Shown: positions 21,825-31,770 of the stretch, piece after piece
Layout: each line of letters opens with the position of its first letter
Numbering within the stretch: position 1 is the first letter of the stretch
Origin: Mytilus trossulus
Taxonomy: Eukaryota; Mollusca; Bivalvia; Mytilida; Mytilidae
NCBI RefSeq assembly: GCF_036588685.1
Contig: NC_086378.1
Location: 72,371,127 to 72,435,126, forward strand
Length of the DNA: 64,000 nucleotides
Direction of reading: 5' to 3'
Made by a program: the position numbers and the translations under genes
The notes under the pieces: model-generated
Databases searched by the model: none
Seen by the model: only the letters and a program-made list of their open reading frames with translations
Told to the model about the DNA's origin: nothing

Positions 21825-22115
21825 CATGTTTAACCCCGCCGCATTTTTGCGCCTGTCCCAAGTCAGGATCCTCTGGCCTTTGTTAGTCTTGTATTATTTT
21901 AATTTTAGTTTCTTGTGTACGATTTGGAAATTAGTATGGCGTTCATTATCACTGGACTAGTATATATTTGTTTAGGGGCCAGCTGAAGGACACCTCCGGG
22001 TGCGGGAATTTCTCGCTACATTGAAGATCTTTTGGTGACCTTCTGCTGTGGTTTTTTATTTGGTCGGGTTGTTGTCTCTTTGACACATTCCTCATTTCCA
22101 TTCTCAATTTTACTG
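21825..22115 (-). repeat. Family B mussel repeat, near full length, minus
   Basis: This is the complement of the family B order: CCCCGCCGCATTTTTGCGCC, CTGTCCCAAGTCAGGATCC, GGGGCCAGCTGAAGGAC, GCGGGAATTTCTCGCTACAT and TTGTCTCTTTGACACATTCC. It includes the shared GGCTCCTGACTTGGGACAG module and the GCGGCGGGG end, so it is more complete than the copy at 9178-9425. Confidence 0.75.
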
Positions 22116-23429
22116 ATAAACATATACGTTAGGCTATGATATGAAATAAAATAGACCTTGAAAAATCCAATGCAAACGTTCGCCTTTTATGTATCGTTAT
22201 GTATGTTTGTATTGGGTTATGTGACCCTCGTCAGTCTTCAGAGCTCACCTCATTAGTAAATTAGATTGCCTCTGGAACTAAATTGCACACTAAATGCTGA
22301 TGCATATTATCGAACCTATGTATTATAAATTATTTATTTTAGACATTTATATATTTTGGATATACGTTTTATTTTTTTTATAAATCAAATTTTAGAATTC
22401 GAGTCAAATCGATGAACATGAATTGAACAGTTAATGACTCTTTTAAGAGAGAAAAGGATATATAAGTAACGTTCAAACCCTTTAGTCGAAAATAAACTAA
22501 AAATTGCCTGGCATAACACCAAAACGACGAAATGACAAACAGTACACAAAACATAATATAGAAATCTATAAACACCGATCAACCCCACCAAAATCTTGGA
22601 TAATAGAATGTGACTTTTTCAAAATGGAAAAAGGATGTTTTTTGCTAACAATCGTGAGACAAATCTAACTAAAGGATATCATAGTACCGTCTTCAAGAAT
22701 AACAATGCAAAGCAAAAACAAAGAAATGACTTCATCAAAGATTACAACTTTTGTCGCTTTTGTCGCTTCTGTCTTCTTGACTTTATTACAAATGTGTACA
22801 ACTTTGGACACTGTTAGTAGTATTTCGTTTCCCAATGTTTTTGGTATGTGCAATTGTTTTAGGTTTATTGCTTGCCTTTGAGATTTGTTTAACACGGTAT
22901 TGTAGTTGACCCTTGGTAAAATGCAATGTCTGTCTCCACATGCTTGTATTTTCCTACTCATTATGTAGGATGACATCAAGTATATAGAACAGGCAGTGGA
23001 CGTTCTGTACCCCTGATATAAGAGAAGATAGTTCACACTTTTTCTAGATATCATGTGATTGATAATAATGTCGTGTGTCCATCCACCCTATAGATAGTAC
23101 TACATTTAAGACAATACTGTTGTATATTGAATGGTTCTTGGTCAAATATATCAAACAAAAAAAGTTTTTTGGCAGCATGTAGAGTTGGAATCTCAGAAAA
23201 AAGACCCAAGAACTACCATTAGTAATATGAAAGCTCATATTTTACGTCAAAGGAAACTAGAATTTTGCATAGATTTGATTGATCACATTTATCAAAAAGA
23301 ATTATAATTGAGAAAATATGAGATGAATGTATATGAGAATGTTTCTGAGACGTTTATCACAGAAAAGAATTGCAGGTGTCCAAGTGGGGAATCAAGAACT
23401 GTGTGAATAATAAACTGACAACTCTGATT
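22116..23429. other. AT-rich non-coding stretch
   Basis: Several open frames of 60-129 codons overlap on both strands (for example 22665-23054 minus), but none shows a protein motif or conserved composition. No repeat recognised. Confidence 0.5.
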
Positions 23430-23600
23430 CTTTGTCGGGCTTTTGTTATATACTTTGTTGTTATATTTTGTTTGAAGGTTTTCATCTTTTTAATAAGCTT
23501 TGGACTTTCAAATATTTTGGCATCGAGCAACACTAAAGAAACGTTGATTGTCGAAATGCTAATCTGGTACCATTTAGAGCATTGAAGACCCCAATTTCCG
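23430..23600 (+). mobile_element. Fragment of a second hammerhead-bearing repeat family
   Basis: TTAATAAGCTTTGGACTTTC, then AAATATTTTGGCATCGAGCA, a degenerate hammerhead and CTGGTACC follow in order. I recognise this as a common mussel repeat in which the ribozyme has a CTGAAGA core and an ATC cleavage triplet. It differs in sequence from the GTC-type retrozymes elsewhere in the window. The open frames across it on both strands are incidental. Confidence 0.55.
23523..23572 (+). ncRNA. Decayed hammerhead ribozyme, ATC type
   Basis: CGAGCAACA, CTAAAGA (23533-23539, with G5 changed to A), a weak stem II, GAAA (23553-23556), a minimal stem III, and the triplet ATC (23562-23564) followed by TGGTACC. 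The layout is that of a type I hammerhead. The G5 change and disrupted stem II predict no activity. Confidence 0.5.
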
Positions 23601-24559
23601 AAAGGATTTGCAAAATTGGTTTTCAAAGAAAACATGGAGTATAACATACTAAGTATTTCGAAAAAAATTTAAAGTTTTGTATAAGTTGAGCAGAATTCTT
23701 TGAAACATTCGTCACTGACTGCTTAATATAGTAAGTTAAAATCTTCAATGTTTTTAATCGCTTTTATAATTAAATATAGAAAAAAAGGTTCAAATTTTCT
23801 AAGTAAATAATGTATACTGTCTACTAACCATAAAAAAGCAAGTATGATTTATTTTGGAACAATTAAAATTTCTTAACACGCGTTTATGGTGGTTTGTTTT
23901 ATGGCTTTGATGATTAACTTCAGCTATCAGCTGGTGTGTTTTGATAACTTTTTGTTTTTGTGAGCTCTTTGTTGCAACCGTGCTAATGGTTAATCCGAAG
24001 GCACAATTTTTCTTGTCTTTTTTTGTTCCAAGTTCTAATCCGGAAGTAATTGGTCTCTGTTGCAATGTACATTTTGTTTATTATACTTAGTAAACATTAG
24101 TCAAATTTAAGGAATTCGTGTGCCAATGGAAAATTTTAAAAAAAGACGAAGCTAGCGTCTGGTTGAATGAATTCGGCACAGCAGCGTCAAATCTTTGTTT
24201 TAATTTTTACAGAAGTTACCTTTTAAATTCTAAATGATGTTTGACTAATGACAACTATGTGAATTGTCAAGTTTATACAATGATAGACAGTTACATTTGA
24301 TAAATCCGGAATTACATTTATAATAAAAAGTTGATTGAAACGACAGAAAATTGGGTTTACAATCTGATACCTATATGTTTTGACGTACAATGCTGATAAA
24401 TAAATCTTTTAGCGGGGATGAAACCTCTCTAGAACATTGTATATAGATAGATGCGTTAACTGTATATCTTGAAAAACCATTATAATAGTTCCTCTTATAT
24501 GGTCTGATCTCATCGTTTCCTAGTTAATTGGTCAAGTTTGGATTTATCAATATGAAAAA
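23601..24559. other. AT-rich non-coding stretch
   Basis: No supported gene. The minus-strand 88-codon frame at 23799-24065 has no motif. No repeat recognised. Confidence 0.5.
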
Positions 24560-25005
24560 CTAATCATACACTCATTCTGCGCACCATGGATAACCTACTT
24601 TGAAAAGCTGTTTATCAAAATAGGTCTTTGTGTCGACTGACGTAATACCGCAGCGTAGGATAAACAAAAATCTGCAACAACCGCATAAAGCCATTGACAT
24701 TCTTAAATTTAATGAAATCTGTGAAATAAATACGCAGTAACTGCTGTTACACAAGACAAAAAATTTGATGACACCTCTAGAATCCGTAGTTGAACGCTTA
24801 CAATTTAGAATGTCAGATATGTACAGTGTTGTCATTCAATAATGTTCTGTTGATTGTTGACTACGAACCGTTTTATTTGCTTATGCGATCATTTTTAATA
24901 TTTTTAGGGAGAATTGTTAACAATTTTAATTTTGTTTGTTTTGAGAGGGGTTACATTTTATTCTTTCAGTTCTTTTCAAGTAGGTAAATCTTAGTATTTA
25001 TTAGT
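24560..25005 (+). repeat. Duplicated segment, upstream copy
   Basis: Matches 29580-29728 plus 30236-30510 in order: GATAACCTACTTTGAAA (24588) against AATAACCTACTTTCGAAA (29620), GTCTTTGTGTCGACTGACGTAATA (24631) against the same words near 29654, GAAATCTGTGAAATAAAT (24714) against GAAATCTGTTAAATAAAT (30256), and a TAAATCTTA word near the end. This copy lacks the retrozyme insertion. A minus-strand frame over it is not obviously coding. Confidence 0.7.
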
Positions 25006-26235
25006 TTCGAAATCACCGAAATGAAAAGACCTTCACAATTCAATTTTCTTTCGCGTATTTGAATGATTATTTTCAAGATACTATTGTCAGAGGCCGAGAT
25101 TTCGATCACTGATTATCTATATGATAGTGCTCTGTTTTCTTTTCCTAGTATTTTTTTTTTCGAATTGACTTTATTGGGATGCATCTTCAAGATTTAAAGT
25201 GATTACACTTTACTAACCCAGTTTCTATTAATTATTCTGATGCATTTGTTTTATGAAATGTGTCATTACTTACATATCGTTATTATGGAATACATGTATA
25301 TGGTTTTTAACTATTTTAAAAACGTCTGATGAACGGGCAGGTATAGAATAGTTGATATCACTTTTATTAGGCGTTATCCCTTTTGTTTTGTGGCCAATTT
25401 ATGACAGCAAGAGGATATTAATATATTTTCTGGTCTGTGTGTTCGTTTAATTGTTCATCAATCCCATTCTAAAGTTTAAATTCTAAAGTCATAACAAAAT
25501 TAAGGTTTCACTCTGATGAAATGTTACACAGAACACGGAAATGTCTTAATGTTAAAATGTATAAAATGCATCGGATATAAAAACATTGAACAGGGAGAAA
25601 AATAGCGTCCCGATTTGACTGTATTGAAATCTTATTATCTTAAGTTTTTCGCTGATAACAAATGCACTGCAATGGTTTGTGCAGCAAATATACAAAGTCG
25701 GTTTAATACTTAAGTTGATGTACTTCAAGGAACATAAACTATTTTGCCTGGAAATGTCTCTTGTATTTTTGGACTCATAAAGCATTTTGAACTGTCATTC
25801 CAGTCTTACAAAACAACATAGACCAATCCTCAATCGAGACCACCTTCTATCATACAATTTTTTGAAGGGAGGTTTTATAAATGAAATTTATAATATCTTT
25901 TGTTTACTGATTCAAAATTAAGCAATAGTTTGTATCTCAATTTTCGAACTTGGATCAAATTCGTTCGTTGACAATAGCCGTTAATATTACATGTAAGTTA
26001 GTACGCATATCATTTTATTAAAATCTTCTTTTCATGTCGACGGTAAAGCCCCGACGTTCTTAAACCAGATGGATATTGTTGTAGGTAATTATAGAATATA
26101 CACAAATATCCATAGTGAGAATGAAGTTTTTCTTAAACATTTTAATTCGATGCGATCAATTCATATCTTAATAAACTAGTACAGTTCTGTTAAGTCTTAT
26201 AACTGTTTTGTTAATTGGACATACATTTTATCTGT
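25006..26235. other. AT-rich non-coding stretch
   Basis: No recognised gene or repeat. Confidence 0.5.
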
Positions 26236-26310
26236 ACATCATGAATAATCTACTTTTGAAAATTCTTCAACAATTAAGTCTTTTTGGTGAATAAAGTATT
26301 ACGATATCGA
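26236..26310 (+). repeat. Third, diverged copy of the duplicated segment
   Basis: ACATCATGAATAATCTACTT, then GAAAATTC, AAGTCTTTTTGGTGAATAAAG and ATTACGATATCG match the start of 24580-24660 and 29610-29690 with clear divergence. It lies directly at the edge of the minisatellite. Confidence 0.45.
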
Positions 26311-26319
26311 TTACACCCT

Positions 26320-26935
26320 ACCTTTGAAACTGGAGAGCCATCAGTAAACACCTAAACTCCTTTAACCAAAGTGTCATCAACAAACATTTAAACTAAAATA
26401 CAACAATTAAAGTGCAATAGTTAAATAAATCAACCAATATTATCAGAATGTTATTACTTAACACTCGACCTTTGAAGCCGGAATGCATCGATAAACAACC
26501 AATCTTTGGAAACCAGATTTCATCGGTTGTTTTGTTTACTGTTGCCTAAAAACAAGAGTGTTATCGGTAATCTCAAATCTATAAAAATTAATCTGTTACA
26601 GTTTTCGAATGATTATTGGAAAGCAGAGAGTCATCGATAAACAACCGATGTTAGAAAACCAGAGATTCATTGACAAACAACTGAGATTTAAGAACCAGAA
26701 TGTTATCGATAAGTACCCGATCTCAGGAAACTTTAGTGTCGATGGTAAACAAATGATCTTTTGAAACCAGGGTGTCATCGATAATCAATCGATCTTTGGA
26801 ACCATAGTGTCATCGATAACCACCGATCTTTGGAAACCAGAGTGTCATCAATAACGAACGATTTTTTGGGAACTGGAGTGTCATCGATAAACAACCAATC
26901 TTGAAAATCAGAGGCAGAGTTTCAGTGTAACTGAC
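26320..26935 (+). repeat. Degenerate edge of the 36-bp minisatellite
   Basis: Irregular versions of the unit (GAAACCAG, GTGTCATCGATAA, ACAACCGAT) with variable spacing and many substitutions. This is the older, decayed margin of the array that becomes regular after about 26936. Confidence 0.7.
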
Positions 26936-27835
26936 AAACAACCGATTTTTGAAAACCGGAGTGTCATCGGTAAACAACTTATCTCTGGAAACAGGAGTGT
27001 CATTGGTAAACAACTTATCTCTGTAAACCGGAGTGTCATCAGTAAACAACTTATCTCTGGAAACCGGAGTGTCATCGGTAAACAACTTATCTCTGGAAAC
27101 CGGAGTGTCATCGGTAAACAACTTATCTCTGGAAACCGGAGTGTCATCAGTAAACAACTTATCTCTGGAAACCGGTGTGTCATCGGTAAACAACTTATCT
27201 CTGGAAACAGGAGTGTCATTGGTAAACAACTTATCTCTGAAAACCGGAGTGTCATCGGTCAACAACTTATCTCTGGAAACAGGAGTGTTATTGGTAAACA
27301 ACTTATCTCTGTAAACCGGAGTGTCATCAGTAAACAACTTATCTCTGGAAACCGGAGTGTCATCGGTAAACAACTTATCTCTGGAAACCGGAGTGTCATC
27401 GGTAAACAACTAATCTCTGGAAACCAGAATGTCATCGGTAAACAACTTATCTCTTGAAACCGGAGTGTCACCGGTAAACAACTTATCTCTGGAAACCGGA
27501 GTGTCATCGGTAAACAACGTATCTCTGGAAAAAGGAGTGTCATCGGTAAACAACTTATCTTTGGAAACCAGAGTGTCATCGGTAAACAACTGATCTTTGG
27601 AAACCGGAGTGTCATCAGTTAACAAATTATCTTTGGAAACCGGAGTGTCATCAGTAAACAACTTATCTTTTGAAACCGGAGTGTCATCAGTAAACAACTT
27701 ATCTTTGGAAACCGGAATGTCATCAGTAAACAACTTATCTTTGGAAACCGGAGTGTCATCAGTAAACAACTTATCTTTGGAAACCGGCGTGTCATCAGTA
27801 AACAACTTATCTTTGGAAACCGGAGTCATCAGTAA

Positions 27836-27862
27836 ATAGTTATCAAAGGTACCAGGATTATA
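27836..27862 (-). repeat. Retrozyme end fragment inside the minisatellite (1)
   Basis: TAGTTATCAAAGGTACCAGG followed by ATTATA is the left border sequence of the retrozymes at 16085 and 29748. It is fused to a minisatellite unit at a shared ATAAACAAC junction. No hammerhead remains. Confidence 0.8.
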
Positions 27863-28796
27863 AACAACTTATCTTTGGAAACCGGAGTGTCATCAGTTAA
27901 CAACTTATCTTTGGAAACCGGAGTGTCATCAGTAAACAACTTATCTTTGGAAACCAGAGTGTCATCAGTAAACAACTTATCTTTGGAAACCGGAGTGTCA
28001 TCAGTTAACAACTTATCTTTGGAAACCGGAGTGTCATCAGTAAACAACTTATCTTTGGAAACCAGAGTGTCATCAGTAAACCACTTATCTTTGGAAACCG
28101 GAGTGTCATCAGTAAACAACTTATCTTTGGAAACCAGAGTGTCATCAGTAAACAACTTATCTTTGGAAACCGGAGTGTCATCAGTTAACAACTTATCTTT
28201 GGAAACCGGGGTGTCATCAGTAAACAACTTATCTTTGGAAACCAGAGTGTCATCAGTAAACAACTTATCTTTGGAAACCGGAGTGTCATCAGTAAACAAC
28301 TTATCTTTGGAAACAGGAGTGTTATTGGTAAACAACTTATCTCTGTAAACCGGAGTGTCATCAGTAAACAACTTATCTCTGGAAACCGGAGTGTCATCGG
28401 TAAACAACTTATCTCTGGAAACCGGAGTGTCATCGGTAAACAACTAATCTCTGGAAACCAGAATGTCATCGGTAAACAACTTATCTCTTGAAACCGGAGT
28501 GTCACCGGTAAACAACTTATCTCTGGAAACCGGAGTGTCATCGGTAAACAACGTATCTCTGGAAAAAGGAGTGTCATCGGTAAACAACTTATCTTTGGAA
28601 ACCAGAGTGTCATCGGTAAACAACTGATCTTTGGAAACCGGAGTGTCATCAGTTAACAAATTATCTTTGGAAACCGGAGTGTCATCAGTAAACAACTTAT
28701 CTTTTGAAACCGGAGTGTCATCAGTAAACAACTTATCTTTGGAAACCGGCGTGTCATCAGTAAACAACTTATCTTTGGAAACCGGAGTCATCAGTA

Positions 28797-28823
28797 AATA
28801 GTTATCAAAGGTACCAGGATTAT
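28797..28823 (-). repeat. Retrozyme end fragment inside the minisatellite (2)
   Basis: The same junction sequence as at 27836, 962 bp downstream, with identical flanking units. It was therefore copied with the array block and not inserted independently. Confidence 0.8.
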
Positions 28824-29291
28824 AAACAACTTATCTTTGGAAACCGGAGTGTCATCAGTTAACAACTTATCTTTGGAAACCGGAGTGTCATCAGTAAACA
28901 ACTTATCTTTGGAAACCAGAGTGTCATCAGTAAACAACTTATCTTTGGAAACCGGAGTGTCATCAATTAACAACTTATCTTTGGAAACCGGAGTGTCATC
29001 AGTAAACAACTTATCTTTGGAAACCAGAGTGTCATCAGTAAACCACTTATCTTTGGAAACCGGAGTGTCATCAGTAAACAACTTATCTTTGGAAACCAGA
29101 GTGTCATCAGTAAACAACTTATCTTTGGAAACCGGAGTGTCATCAGTTAACAACTTATCTTTGGAAACCGGGGTGTCATCAGTAAACAACTTATCTTTGG
29201 AAACCAGAGTGTCATCAGTATACAACTTATCTTTGGAAACCGGAGTGTCATCAGTAAACAACTGATCTTTGGAAACCGGAGTCATCAGTAA

Positions 29292-29318
29292 ATAGTTAGC
29301 AAAGGTACCAGGATTATA
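29292..29318 (-). repeat. Retrozyme end fragment inside the minisatellite (3)
   Basis: Third junction copy, with one base change (TAGTTAGCAAAGG), about 494 bp after the second. It marks the end of a shorter block. Confidence 0.8.
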
Positions 29319-29712
29319 AACAACTTATCTTTGGAAACCGGAGTGTCATCAGTTAACAACTTATCTTTGGAAACCGGAGTGTCATCGATGAACAATTTAT
29401 CTTTGGAAGCCAGAGTGGGACCAGAAAACAACTGATCTCTGAAAACCAAAATGGCATTGATAGAGGGGTTCAAATCGCATTTTATATATATGTATGCGTT
29501 CACTCTACAACCAATATTAGTTCTTATAGTTTCTGATTTATAATGTTCAAGTTAATTTATCAATACTGAACTCAAGTATATGAAAACAACTTATCATACA
29601 CTTTGTCTGGGCACCCAGAATAACCTACTTTCGAAACCTGTTTATCATAGTAGATCTTTGTGTCGAATGACGTAATACTTCGATAATAACTACAAGTGCA
29701 TAAAGTTATGGT

Positions 29713-29728
29713 CATCCTTAAACAGAAT
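29713..29728. repeat. Target-site duplication, left
   Basis: CATCCTTAAACAGAAT, identical to 30240-30255 across the retrozyme dimer. Looser similarity extends a further 10 bases or so outward. This indicates insertion with target duplication. Confidence 0.7.
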
Positions 29729-29776
29729 ATGCAATCTATAGAATACATAGTTATCAAAGGAACCAGGATTATATTT

Positions 29777-29827
29777 TAGTACGCCAGACGCGCGTTTCGT
29801 CTACATAAGACTCATCATTGACGCTCA
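29777..29827 (-). ncRNA. Hammerhead ribozyme with C3 core change
   Basis: Minus strand: ATGATGA (29818-29812) in place of CTGATGA, stem II GTCT..AGAC, GAAA (29798-29795), minimal stem III, and GTC (29789-29787). All other core positions match the intact copy at 16117-16165. C3 is needed for activity in characterised hammerheads. Confidence 0.7.
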
Positions 29828-30131
29828 AATCAAAATATTTATAGAGCCAAACAAGTACAAAGATGAAGAGTATTGAGGATCCAAAATTCCAAAAAGTTGT
29901 GCCAAATACGGCTAATGTAATCTATGCCTGTGATAAGAAAATCCTTAGTTTAAAAAAAAACTAAAAGTTTTGTAACAGGAAATTTATTAAAATGACCACA
30001 TTATTGATATTCATGTCAACACCGAAGTGTTGACTACTGGACTGGTGATACCCTCGGGGACGAAACTTCCACCAGCGGTGGCATCGACCCAGTGGTGTAA
30101 ATAGTTACCAAAGGTACCAGGATTATAATTT

Positions 30132-30182
30132 AGTACGCCAGAAGCGCGTTTCGTCTACATTAGACTCATTAGTGACGCTCAT
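30132..30182 (-). ncRNA. Hammerhead ribozyme with G5 and cleavage-site changes
   Basis: Minus strand: CTAATGA (30172-30166), stem II GTCT..AGAC, GAAA (30152-30149), and TTC in place of GTC at the cleavage triplet. Two damaged sites predict no activity. Confidence 0.7.
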
Positions 30183-30239
30183 ATCAAAATATTTATAGAG
30201 CCAAACAAGTACAAAGATGAAGAGCATTGAAGCCATTGC

Positions 30240-30255
30240 CATCCTTAAACAGAAT
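30240..30255. repeat. Target-site duplication, right
   Basis: CATCCTTAAACAGAAT, matching 29713-29728 exactly. Confidence 0.7.
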
Positions 30256-30510
30256 GAAATCTGTTAAATAAATAAGCAATGCTTGCTGTTATAAATACAA
30301 TAGAATTGATGACTCCCTCAGAGTCGTATACTTACAATTTTGAATCTTTGATATCTTGAATGTAGTCTTGCAATAATTGTCTATCAATTGTTGTTTTTCT
30401 AATTCCATATTCAGGAGGAAGAAATCATAGCAATTTTTATTTTGTATATTTGATGGAGATAATATTTGATTTTTCAATTCTTATAATTTCATGCATGTCG
30501 GTAAATCTTA

Positions 30511-31224
30511 TTTGTACAGAAGACCAAAGACCGATCGATAAATATTGGCAATACGAGATTTTCAATTAAATTTCAATGCTTCATAGCATAACCAACCTAT
30601 ATGAACGTATGTCGACCTATTGTATTAAAGCAAGACAAAGGGGAGCAAAGACTACATTATTTTTTTTACGTTCACATTTCTCAGAGTAGATCTTATTAAA
30701 TAAGAATGCTACTTAAAATCCTGACACATTTTTCTTGTAAATTCCGAATGATTTGTTTTTACATCAATACATAACTCCGTTGGTAATCAAATGCACCGAT
30801 CATTACTAAGTCCTGGTCATTTCACATTACCGATTTATATGTTCATCAAAGGATGACTTCTTAAAACTAATAAATCAAATACTTTGGTCTTTGTTTTCGC
30901 ATACTTTTATGATTTATTTCAAGAAATGTTTGTCACTTGTAGAAATTAAGGCCAATGATAATATTTATTTTTTTGTTGTAAAAACGAAAGCCGTTATTAT
31001 TACAAAACTCATAATTTGCTGTTTCAACATGAAAAGTCCTACACATAAACTACATACAATGCAAGAAGTTTGCACATTTCATTCGCCATGTAAACCGAAT
31101 GTGATCTGCTTTTTCAATTACCTATTTGGAAGAGGACACCTTAGCTACCTATACATTAACATTGGTAAATTACTGTAGCCTGAACTCGTTTCCTTTGTTA
31201 TAAAAACGATTCTGCTTCTGCTAA
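30511..31224. other. AT-rich non-coding stretch
   Basis: No recognised gene or repeat. The 95-codon plus-strand frame at 30891-31178 has no motif. Confidence 0.5.
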
Positions 31225-31770
31225 TCGTTTTTACGGAGTATATAACATCCAGTTGATACCGTATTCCAGGGCTTGAATTTCGTGAATTTCCTTGATAGAG
31301 GTTTGCTTCTCACAGGGAAGCTATCAAACCAAGAGTTCCAAGTTGTGAAACTGAAATCATCACTTTTTAAGTTTTACGGACGCCATCACGAGTTGGTTGG
31401 TCATTATGGAATATCCGTTTCACAGGTGATAACGGCTTTGTCTTTAATGCCGTAACTTCAATCTTGAAAGCTTTTTTAGAATGTGACCTACCGATTTATA
31501 CTTATCATCGGGCTTTTCATAACATGACACAAAACGGGTGCCACATATGGAGCAGGATCTATTTACACTTCTAGAGCACATGAGATCACCCCAGTTTGGG
31601 TTATGTTCGTGTTGCCCAGTCTTTAGTTTTCTACGTTTTGCTTTGTGTACTATTGTTTGTCTATTAGTCTTTTTCTTTTTTAGCCATGACGTTCTCTGTT
31701 TATATCCGATATATAAGTTGAACGTCCCTCTGGTATCTGTTGGCCCCCTTTTATATCTTTTTCGATTTTT
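31225..31770 (+). mobile_element. 5'-truncated Penelope-like copy (C terminus and 3' tail)
   Basis: Begins with the GVY..QL region (GGAGTATATAACATCCAGTTG near 31236), continues through FLDRGLLLTGKLSNQEFQ and KFYGRHHELVGHYGIS to a stop near 31455, then the 3' tail with GGGTGCCACATATGGAGCAG near 31538 and GGTATCTGTTGG near 31732. The catalytic motifs are missing. Truncation at the 5' end is common for reverse-transcribed elements. Confidence 0.75.

Larger units (their letters stand above)
26936..29480 (+). repeat. 36-bp minisatellite with higher-order structure
   Basis: The unit is 36 bp: AAACAACTTATCTCTGG, then AAACCGGAGTGTCATCGGT. The length corresponds to roughly 68-70 units. Variant positions include TCTCTGG or TCTTTGG, and CATCGGT or CATCAGT. 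Because 36 is divisible by three and the unit lacks stops, several frames stay open on both strands. On the minus strand the unit reads TDDTPVSRDKLF. These frames arise from periodicity and are not genes. Blocks repeat at higher order: 27277-27829 recurs at about 28311-28791 with two units fewer, and 27864-28290 recurs at about 28826-29250. Three 25-bp retrozyme fragments lie in the array. Confidence 0.93.
29748..30235 (-). mobile_element. Retrozyme tandem dimer (one full and one partial monomer)
   Basis: The first monomer runs 29748-30101 and the second starts at 30102 with the same TAGTTAYCAAAG border; the GAAA boxes of the two ribozymes lie 354 bp apart. The interior contains GTGCCAAATACGGCTAA and GGTGATACCCTCGGGG. 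The second monomer stops near 30235 and the host sequence resumes, with a 16-bp target duplication. Two hammerheads flanking about 350 nt is the defining layout of retrozymes. Sense is the minus strand. Both ribozymes carry core substitutions, so this copy is probably no longer able to process its RNA. Confidence 0.8.
29580..30510 (+). repeat. Duplicated segment, downstream copy, split by a retrozyme
   Basis: Pairs with 24560-25005. The homologous sequence is interrupted between 29728 and 30240 by a retrozyme dimer flanked by CATCCTTAAACAGAAT on both sides. Removing the insert restores collinearity with the upstream copy. The minus-strand open frames at 29572-29757 and 30289-30477 lie on this sequence and are not supported as genes. 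Confidence 0.7.

Noticed and set aside
22665..23054. 129-codon minus-strand open frame
   Set aside because: No recognisable domain; other frames overlap it on both strands in the same region, and composition is not coding-like.
27829..28443. Long repeat-peptide open frame (TDDTPVSKDKLF units) on the minus strand
   Set aside because: The 36-bp stop-free unit keeps other frames open as well, including on the opposite strand. There is no signal peptide, no start context and no conserved non-repeat part.
30040..30095. Possible plus-strand hammerhead (CTGGTGA ... GGACGAAAC) in the retrozyme interior
   Set aside because: The core would need CTGANGA but has CTGGTGA, and the following GTCC/GGAC pairing is a simple hairpin with no proper stem III or cleavage triplet.
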